A stretch of 64,000 nt of DNA from Circinella umbellata (lineage: Eukaryota > Mucoromycota > Mucoromycetes > Mucorales > Lichtheimiaceae). Below, in pieces: positions 55,895-64,000 of this stretch (its first letter is position 1; the number at the start of each line of letters is the position of its first letter). The position numbers were made by a program, and so were the translations under genes. The notes under the pieces are model-generated. The model was not told where the DNA came from, ran no database searches, and saw only the letters and a program-made list of their open reading frames with translations. The stretch lies in NCBI GenBank assembly GCA_025093555.1, contig JAIWNF010000007.1, forward strand, positions 930,001 through 994,000, in the 5' to 3' direction.

Positions 55895-58800
55895 TCACTT
55901 TTCATTACCAATTTTTTGTACAAGTTCAACAATTTGATTTCTATACATTTCTTTAACATCTGCAATATCTGCTTTCAATTCTTCTACTTGTTCTGTTCGT
56001 TCACCAAGAAGTTCCAAAGAAGCATGATATCTTTGATTGAGATCTCTTAGTTCATTTTCTAATTCTTGAATCCTTTTACCTTCTTTCCGTCTATATATAA
56101 TAAATATTTTTTTTTTTGTGTTAAATAACCATTAAGAATATATATAATAAAAGAAACCTCGATTACTTACAATTTTTCAATTTCAACAGACATATGAACT
56201 ACTTCTTCAGATAATTCATCACGAGATTGAGTTGCACTTTCCAATTGAGTTTGATAAAAATTTAATTGATTTTCCATATGACGCATATTAGAATGGAATC
56301 GATCCCCCATGAGAGTGGATGTATGAGTACTGGTATTATTAGTAATTCCAGAATAACTGCTATTATTATCTGAACTTGATCTTGGACTACCCATGGTTGG
56401 ACTATTGGACTATAATATTACAAACCAAATAAATCATCCACTGCAAAAAAAACATTCTTTATTTTCCTCCCACCGTTCCACGTTTGTTCCTTTCTCTTGC
56501 GAAACAAGAAAATTATTCAGAATCACTTACTATTGGTATTTTGAATTGCTGTTGCTGTTGGTTACTTTCTGAACTAGTATCATTTGGAATTTCTTCTTGT
56601 TCAACCGAGATAGTTGAAATTGGAGAGGATACATCACTAGCAGCAGTAACATGATGATGCTTGCTACTGATCTGTTTTCGTAAAGAATGTTGTTGTTCAG
56701 CTGCTTTATATTTTCGTTCCAATTGGTTTTTTTCTTCCACAAGTCGTTCTTTCATTAATTTTTGATATCGTTTTTTAATCGTTTCTTCCATTTGGTTTTC
56801 TTTGGTTTTATAATCTTTTAATTCTTTTTTCAATTCTTCAAGTTCCTGTGTTTGTCGAGTAATTATAGCACGATCTGCTTCAAATTCATTTCGTTCTTTA
56901 GCTATCTGTTGTTTTTCTTGACTTAGTTCTTGTTCTGCTTGTTCTAAACGTTCTGACTAATATATATATATATAATATCCATAAATTGATAAAATGATTA
57001 GTTATTAAGTTATTAGATATGTATTATTGAACAGTGATATATATATATATATATATTAGTTACCATGCCATCAAATTTATTAGTAGTCTCTTGAAGTTTT
57101 TGTTTTGCTTGATCACGTTCTGATTCAGCTGTTTGTAATCGAACAATGATTCTAAATAATTTCAAAAGAGTTTATTAATTCACTTTTTTCTAATTAAGGT
57201 TGTCAGATGTTCCTTATCCCTCAATCCCTATCTTTCTGACGCCCCCTTAAAAATCACTTACCCTTGTTCACTTTGATCCCGATTTTTTATCGCGACTGAG
57301 TGTTGTTTTTGCAGGCTTTCAATTTGTTCCAATAAAGAAGATGTTGCTTCTGCTACAGTACTATCTATATCTTCAGTAGATGATTCAAGATCACGTATCC
57401 GTTGTTGTAATTCCTATATAATAATAAAATAGTTAGTATCATTTTCTTATTCTGAAAGAGCAATATTCTTTATTATTTTCAATATAACAATACCGAGATT
57501 TCATTACGAAGGTTATCTTCTCTGGCACCTGATTCTGTTTGTGATGATTGTAAAGCAGTTTGTAATTCACGAATCTATTTTAAAATCACATTTAATTCCT
57601 TTTTATCATTCATATAGCCAATATTAACCTCCCGTTTTCCTTTTCCATGTCTTAACACACTTCCCAATGATTATTTTTTTCATATGTACCTCATCATTTA
57701 ATTGTTTTTCCTTTGATTCTGTGCTTTCTCGAATACTTGATAATTCTTGTCGTAATTTTTCACCCACTTGAACTTCTTTTTCTAACATAGCAGCATGAGC
57801 TTCTTTTGATTTCAAATGAATTTTATCTCTTTCAGCTTCTAAATTTTCCATGGCATCTTTAAGTGCCATCTATTTATATATAAATAAAAGAAAAGAATCC
57901 ATCATCGCTTTAAGTTTATAAAATTAACTAGAGTAAAAGAAAAAAAAGTCATATTAGGGTTTTTACCTCTGCTTGATGCTTTTGTTCCCTTAAACTTCTC
58001 ATTTCAGTTTCCAATTTATGAATGTGTTTTGTTTGTCGTTCAGTCATATCCGACAATACCTTGACCTTTTCTATTTATTGTATATATTATTAATATAGAG
58101 GAGGTAAGAGAAAAGTATATATATATATATATATATTTAACTTACCTTGTAATCTTTTTTCTAGTTCATTTGCCTTAATAATTTTTCCATTGGCTTCCAC
58201 TAAATCCGATGATGTTCTATCAATTTTTTTTTGTAATTCATTTGCATTACGTTCAAATTCCTGCTTTTCGGCTCGATACTTTTTAATCACAGACATATGC
58301 TTTAATTCAGTTTTAGATAATTTCTCCCCTACAAAAAATAGTTAATTAAAATATGAATGATTTATTGTCATATAGAAAATATATTTACCTTCTTCCATTA
58401 ATCCTTGAATTTGTTCTTCTTTTAAAGTTACTTGATTCTTTAATTCTTGGATTGTATTTTCCAATCTTTTAATATTCTTTTGATCCATTGAAGAGCTTCC
58501 TCCTCCTGCTCCACTATTGTTATTATCACGATTCTTTAATTGTTTTTCCAATTCTTCCAATTGCGCTTGAGTACTTTTTCGTGATTTCATTTCTTTTTCA
58601 GCTTCTTCTTGTAATGTATGAATTTGATCATGTAATTTAGCGATATTTTGCATAGCTTGAAATAATTGTTCTTCTCGCTGTTGTAATATAGGATCCTTAA
58701 TCTTTTTATCATCTTTCGATTTCATCTTTTCCTTTTTTTTATTCTTTGTAGTAGTAGAAGCCTCGTTCTCTTTTTCTGTTACTTTTGGAATAGTCGTTGA

Positions 58801-59840
58801 TTCAAGTTCCATTGATGAAGGAGCTAATGGCGCTGTTGATATATCGACAACATCGATTTCCTTTTTTTCTTCTTCTTTCTCCTTTTCAATGTTGGTATCA
58901 TTCTTGGGTTCAGATTGTTGTGGTTGTTGAGCTTCATCAGTTAATGATGTAGTTATCTTTTCATTCGAATTTTCCTTAGTCTCATCTGTTGCTATAGTCG
59001 CCTTCTTTTCATCCTCCTCCTTAGTATCTTCCGTCTTTCTTTCTCCTGTTGATTCATCTTTTGTAATCGTCTCTTCTTTATTTTCTTCATTTTTCATTTC
59101 GGAAGATAAATCCCTTTCTTTTTCATCTACACTGTTTCCTTTTGCAGATTCATCCTTATCCTTCATTTCTTCTTCTTCCTTTACAGATACTTCTTTTTCT
59201 CGTTGATCTTTTCCCGATTTTTTAGATTCTAGGTTAGGTGATCCAGTATCCGAACTCATACTACGACGACCTGATACAGAGGATAAAGAAGATGTACGAG
59301 AAACTGATTTTTTCTCTTGTGCCATGACAGCTGCTAACCGGGCAGATAAATCAGAGGATGATGTATTATGGATAGGTGAACTAGTACCACTACTATTTAG
59401 ACTTTCGGGTCGTTTCTGTGGTTGTTTCTCCTGTTGTTTCTTTTTCCGTTGAACTGTTGTTACCATGCCACTAATAGGATCCACATACGTTTCTGTTTCT
59501 GTTTCTCCTATTGATATAACGTTCATTTATTTCATTTTTAAAAACTTATTGAATTTTATAATCTTAAACACGTTCATAAATTTCCTCTTTTTTTTTTATT
59601 TTGCTGAAGTAAAATAAATAAGAAAACTTTACCATTGGATGTATTAGTTCCACCATTAGAATTATTCGAAGAATTATTGGCAACTGGTGGTGTTGTTGCT
59701 GTTGACAATGGACTTCCAGTATTCGATTGATTTTCTTGTTGTTCGAGGAGTGTATCAAAAGTAGTTTCTACATTAGAGATGGCCTGCTTTAATAGACCAC
59801 CCCATCGTGTTGGTTCACTTGACCCAAAAAATCCACTCAT
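55895..59840 (-). CDS. Golgin of the TMF1/Sgm1 family (coiled-coil, Rab6/Ypt6 binding)
   Basis: About a dozen exons on the minus strand from ATG 59840 to TGA 55895; the product is roughly 1,000 residues. The N-terminus (MSGFFGSSEPTRWGGLLKQA, FDTLLEQQE) is typical of TMF1/Sgm1 proteins. A long Glu/Lys/Ser-rich acidic region (exon about 58390-59510) follows, then continuous heptad-type coiled coil (for example NIAKLHDQIHTLQEEAEKEM, ENLEAERDKIHLKSKEAHAA). The C-terminal TMF domain is visible as MENQLNFYQTQLESATQSRD, ELSEEVVHMSVEIEKL and LNQRYHASLELLGERTEQVE. Relatives sit on the Golgi and bind Ypt6/Rab6 to tether vesicles. No transmembrane segment is present, so membrane attachment is expected through the Rab. 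Exon borders inside the coiled coil are approximate. Confidence 0.88.
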
Positions 59841-61463
59841 TGTAAATTGTAAAGGTTTTGGATGATATGGATGTACTACCTTACTTGCCCAAAAAGGTGA
59901 CTGAAGCAAGTAACGTTTAGAAGTAAATGTCTGTTGAATAACCAACAAAAAAAAGGGGGGGGAGTTGATTCAGTAAGGGTTAGGTGTTTGGGGGGAGGGG
60001 AAGGGGGAGGGGGAGGGGAGGGTTTATTAGTCTGGGGATATATACAGTACTAGTAGAGCGGGCTGAGAAAGTCTGAAGAAATAGTTTATGCCGGACCGAA
60101 AAAAAAAGACCCAAGTAGTTTTTCTGAAGATAACCTCTTCTATTATATCACAAAACTAGAAGTTGAATTTGGCCACCGGAAATGAAAACAAGCCATGTCA
60201 AGCAAGTTGAGGCTACTCAATTTTATAATGGAATGATAAGTTTTCAGCTATCTATTATCAGTATTCAAATACATGCATGAAGGTGGATTATTATTATCCT
60301 TATCCTTTATGTATTTAGTTATTATATTAAAATTTGCTGGTTTAACTTTTTGGATCCCATATACTTTTTTAAATTTTCAAAATATCACAGCGAATCTGAC
60401 CGTGATACTGTATCGTTATAACAGTTTTTTATTTCATCTTGACGTCATATCTATAATTCAAACGAATCTTCTTTTTTCTTAATCTACAATCACCTATCTT
60501 CAAGTCAACTAAAAAATAGGTAGAGCAATCTAGCTAAGCTGATGTCTGCTACCAAATCGTACGTATCATCAATTAAATCAGAATTTTTTTTCTGTTATGA
60601 TAATAAACCTACGTTGAAAATTCAGGTGTTGTTAACGATTATTCATTAAGTATTTGTAGTTATATGGTCGTTCATTCAAATCTATCTTCATTATCCCAGT
60701 ACATATAAAATATACTTACTCAAGTGTGCTGTACTTTTATTTACATATATCCCAGTAAGTTAAACTTATTAAACTCTCCGTGTAATTTAATATCTATAGT
60801 GCGATTGAACCATGGAAGTTCGTACATTCTGGTTCATTTCTATTCATGGTAAGTATGTTGCATATTTATATGCATATACATAATGAGACAACTGTCAAGC
60901 AGATTTACTGCTCGAAAGAAATTATAGGGCTAGGTACGTATTCCTGATTCACCTCTACAACAACAGAATATATGTTTATACGTATACACAGATGTCCAGC
61001 AAAAGCTTTCATTGTACTACTTCAATAAAGTTACTTTGGGTGTGTGTCACTCTCAACTTGTACAAAAGTTTTGCAAATATGAAACCGGATCGAACTAGTT
61101 GGTTCAGGGTATTTTTCGTTTTTTCTTTTATTCCTACGCAATGATTTCCATATATACATTTTTAGTATAGAATATATTTTTCTTGTTATAGTTACATATG
61201 TGTGATATACCCTCCGGGGCTTTCAACATTTTCTTTTATGAACAGTTCACACCAACACACAGTGTAGAAAGGCTACACTTCTTTGAAACTATTTTATTGC
61301 TAGCTATCATTATGTACTTGCATATAAAACCATAATTTACACCCAAAGAAAAACAACAACAAAAATGTTTTGTATCATTATCATATACTGAAGTGAGCTC
61401 AAGTGAGAACTTTTTGAAGGGGCGCTCCAGTATAAAACAGGTACGCATTACAGCGTTGGAAGT
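59841..61463. other. 1.6-kb spacer with G-rich promoter tract
   Basis: Immediately upstream of the golgin gene the plus strand has several G3-G8 blocks (about 59950-60022), C-rich on the coding strand. A 38-bp stretch at about 60160-60198 (with TTTGGCCACCGGAAATGAAA) nearly repeats 61465-61502, the outer end of the transposon relic, in the same orientation. The rest is AT-rich without a gene. Confidence 0.5.
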
Positions 61464-62760
61464 TAAATTTGGCCACCAAAAATGAAAATGACCCATAAAT
61501 TTTGAAAATGAGCTGCTATTTGAAAATGAGCCATCTAATTTTGATATTGGGCTGTGTCAAATGAATATAAGCTACCAGATAATAAAAATGAATATGATCT
61601 AAATGAAACGTAATACATTGTTATTTATATTTATTTATATTTAAAGAAATAATTAGATAGTAAATGTATTTTTTATCATTCTTTTCACCTGCCATACAAC
61701 GGTCCCAAAAGGTCAATGAATGCTTGATCCAAGCTTGACAATCTTCGCAGAAAATGTGTTCTGATCCCCTTTTAATGCTATCACTTAATTTAGTATTAAG
61801 TCTCACTGAAGCAGGATCTTTGTTAACCACATCTTTAAGTTTCGGCCAAAATTCCTCGATAGGGTTCAAAAAAGGTGAGTATGGTGGGAGATAAATAATC
61901 TCAAAACCACGTTCAGTAACCCAATCCTTGACATCGATTGTTCCATGAATAGCTGCATTATCCATTCATAAGATACCGATATGGGAGATCATGAGCTGCA
62001 ATATTGGTAAGTACTTGTTCGATAAATTCCATAAAATCACTACAAGTCGTTCCTTTTTTAAGTAAGGGTAAATCAACATCAGCTTTTTTTTCTTGTTTGT
62101 TGGTGCACAAACTTCTCGTCTAGACAATGTAATGACACCATGAGCAGTAATAGCCTCCAGTATACTAAGATTTGGTCCTTTTGTTTCTACAGTGATTTTG
62201 CACAATTTTCCGATTCAGACCAACCATGAAAGCGATGCATATTCTGTTGAATCTGTCTCATCAATAAAAACACACTCGAAAAAGAAATTGATCCCAATTG
62301 CCATCCAGGCCGATACAGCTTCGTACCGTTGTAAATAGTTGTATCGTCATCACAAGCAACAAGTTGACGAACCGCTCGTTTGTAGGTGAGATGACATTTT
62401 TTGTGGATATGATTGTTAACGGCCCGGCTGGTGATGTTCAACCCTTTTGAATGCTGACAAAGTAAATCGGTGACATCATTACAACTGATTGTTGGTTGTT
62501 CATGAATTTTTTCAAAAATAAAAACTGTATGTTCATCATTGAGTTTTGATTTAGCACCAGTCTTTTTGGACGAACCTGGAAATACATCTTTACCATTGCT
62601 GCGTGCTTCGTTCCATTGATTCACGCATCGTTTGGCAGTTGAATAAGGCAGGGTAACTTTGGTTGCAGCTACTTTAATCGATTTCTTTAGTCCAGTTGAT
62701 GCAAAGCACGGAAAGGATTACAACTGTGTACTTTCCATGGAAACATTATCCCCCAAAATA
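61464..62760 (-). mobile_element. Decayed Tc1/mariner-type transposon with broken transposase
   Basis: Minus-strand fragments follow a DDE transposase of the Tc1/mariner (IS630-like) type. They are a helix-turn-helix part with KKTGAKSKLNDEH and NDVTDLLCQHSKGLNI (62187-62624), the first catalytic Asp in VFIDETDST (about 62255), GPNLSILEAITAHGVI (62160 region), and MDNAAIHG with the DDE_3 tail YLPPYSPFLNPIEEFWPKLK (61621-61965). The parts lie in three frames with stops between them, so the gene carries at least three frameshifts and is dead. The probable right-hand terminal motif (TTTGGCCACCAAAAATGAAA at about 61469) is followed by short TGAAAATGAGC repeats. The other terminal repeat was not found. 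Confidence 0.85.
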
Positions 62761-63304
62761 ATTCTCATTATTCCATCCATCAACAAAATAAAACCTTCAA
62801 ACAAGCATTAATCAACTAAAATTTATTGTCTTTGAATTCTGTATACATGATGTATATATAAATTATATAAAATAAAAAAACAAAAGAATCTAAGGTGCAG
62901 ATGTCTGTCATGAGTTGCTAACGCAAATCATTGAAAGGCCACACCTATACAAGCTCCACAACATGGACGATGTCCAGACACAGTTAATGTTCCCATCCTG
63001 TCTGACGATAAAGCATCAATAACCCTTCAACACAAAGAATGTGCAAGTGGACGCCGCAAGACACAGTTAATGCTCCCGTTCCTAAGAAGTGCTCCAAAGA
63101 ACCCAACCCTTTTTCCACGGTTACCAACACTTCATCTTCAGTTTTTCTTCCAAGTTGCAAAACAAGTGAAGAAAAAAAAAGGCGCTTGTGAGAATTTGCT
63201 GTAGTTTATACTACAGGTGTGACTCCTTAATTAATTTTGACTCAGACGACGCGGAGTAAAAGGTCTGACCTGAACGCGCTTCATTCCAACCCTTTCAAAG
63301 CACA
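62761..63304. promoter_or_regulatory. Upstream region of the F-box gene with a 24-bp direct repeat
   Basis: Two near-identical stretches (ACACAGTTAATG followed by TTCCCATCCT or CTCCCGTTCCT) lie at about 62977-63000 and 63060-63083. The region is less AT-rich than most spacers. It may carry regulatory sites or be an old duplication. No TATA box is evident. Confidence 0.4.
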
Positions 63305-64000
63305 ATGTCCAAACGGCCGTTGGCAGATTCAAGCAACACTGAATCAAGAAAACGACCTGCGACCTGCGATGACAAATATTTTATAGATGCGAATACAACA
63401 ACGACGCCAGAAAGCTCGTTCCAACAATTTTCTCAAAAAAATTGTCGTTTTACAAGCCTTCCACCTGAGCTTTTTGAAAAAATTGTAGTGCTTCTGCCAC
63501 GAACGGTATTCCTGCAACTCATATTAGTATCCAAAGCATGGAAAAATGTCTTTTGAACTGTGATACTCTTTGGAAGGATTTGGTATTACGTGATGTAAAA
63601 ACTATTGAACACCATGTCTTGTTCGACGTTGCACATTCAGTTCGCTCCCTCACTGTTGATGCCCGAACAAGCACCACAATCCCAACGGCCATGGAACATT
63701 GTAACTTCCAATTATTAACTAAATTGGTTATTACAAGTTTTTGTAAATATTTTTTAACATTTTATTCACTAGAATTATACCATGAACGCAGCTAATGTAA
63801 AAATAAATAATGCATATAGGTGATCATGACAACCAAATCAAATCAATTCTTGGTCGAATTAGTAGTACCCTTACCACTTTGACCATCAACTTTCAATATT
63901 GCACAGAAACTCTTTCCGTGTTCACTGTTCTAGCTACTTGTCAAAACTTAAATCACTTGGAATACTTTTGCAACACATATGTAGAAGAAGACATTGATCA
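63305..64000 (+). CDS. F-box protein with leucine-rich repeats, partial, apparent frameshift
   Basis: Starts at ATG 63305 (MSKRPLADSSNTESRKRPAT, with a basic KRP patch). An F-box follows: FTSLPPELFEKIVVLLPRTV and LQLILVSKAWKNVF. At about 63549-63553 the frame meets TGA, and the sequence continues one base out of frame as LNCDTLWKDLVLRDVKTIEH, so one T appears to be missing from a T4 run. This is either a real disabling mutation or an error in the sequence. LRR-like sequence then runs to about 63735, and a likely intron (63736-63819) leads to DHDNQIKSILGRISSTLTTL, ending at the window edge. F-box proteins recruit substrates to SCF ubiquitin ligases; the substrate is unknown. The gene is cut at position 64000. 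Confidence 0.75.

Noticed and set aside
1..64000. CRISPR arrays, rRNA genes and tRNA genes
   Set aside because: No regularly spaced repeats or recognisable RNA gene sequence were seen; tRNAs with introns could still have been missed by eye.

Overview
The window is AT-rich eukaryotic DNA with intron-bearing genes. Introns are mostly 50-120 bp with GT..AG ends, and protein-coding genes are separated by AT-rich spacers full of poly-A/T, TA and TAA microsatellites. The gene content points to an early-diverging filamentous fungus, most likely Mucoromycota/Mucorales. The pointers are a class C (GABA-B/glutamate-like) GPCR, an Mbp1-type APSES factor, a YPR097W-type PX protein, F-box/LRR genes, and relics of Tc1/mariner and Ty3 elements. 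The assignment to Mucorales is inference from content; nothing in the sequence names a species.

Layout. 0.3-1.6 kb: decayed LRR (F-box-type) gene. 1.6-6 kb: gene-poor tract with an 8-bp tandem repeat and a TA-flanked inverted-repeat element whose ends recur at 40.4 kb. 6-10.5 kb: eleven-exon class C GPCR (+). 12.8-13.4 kb: unrecognised Q/H-rich protein (+). 13.8-29 kb: a minus-strand run of PX protein, Ubp2-type deubiquitinase, IMP dehydrogenase (GTP synthesis) and eIF2B alpha (translation control). 29.5-30.9 kb: SAM methyltransferase (-). 31.5-34 kb: serine carboxypeptidase relic (-). 34.5-36.8 kb: Mbp1-like APSES factor (+). 36.9-39.2 kb: mitochondrial L-2-hydroxyglutarate dehydrogenase (-). 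39.8-42.9 kb: an accessory island holding a relic of an unrecognised family, a short inverted-repeat element, and a chimeric locus in which the C-terminal part of a cellular RNA-dependent RNA polymerase runs in frame into a Ty3/gypsy reverse transcriptase. 43-49 kb: mostly empty, with two unrecognised coding-like fragments. 49.3-50.3 kb: nicotianamine-synthase-like gene (-). 51.3-53.9 kb: YANK/STK32-type kinase (-), head to head with ATP10 (54.2-55.6 kb, +). 55.9-59.8 kb: TMF1/Sgm1-type golgin (-). 61.5-62.7 kb: frameshifted Tc1/mariner transposase (-). 63.3-64 kb: F-box gene running off the window (+).

The housekeeping genes do not form an operon; the adjacent minus-strand genes are separate transcription units. 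The most unusual feature is the RdRP-reverse transcriptase chimera at 41.06-42.84 kb. Its ORF is broken at several places, but the junction itself lies in one uninterrupted frame, so an ancestor probably expressed the fusion.
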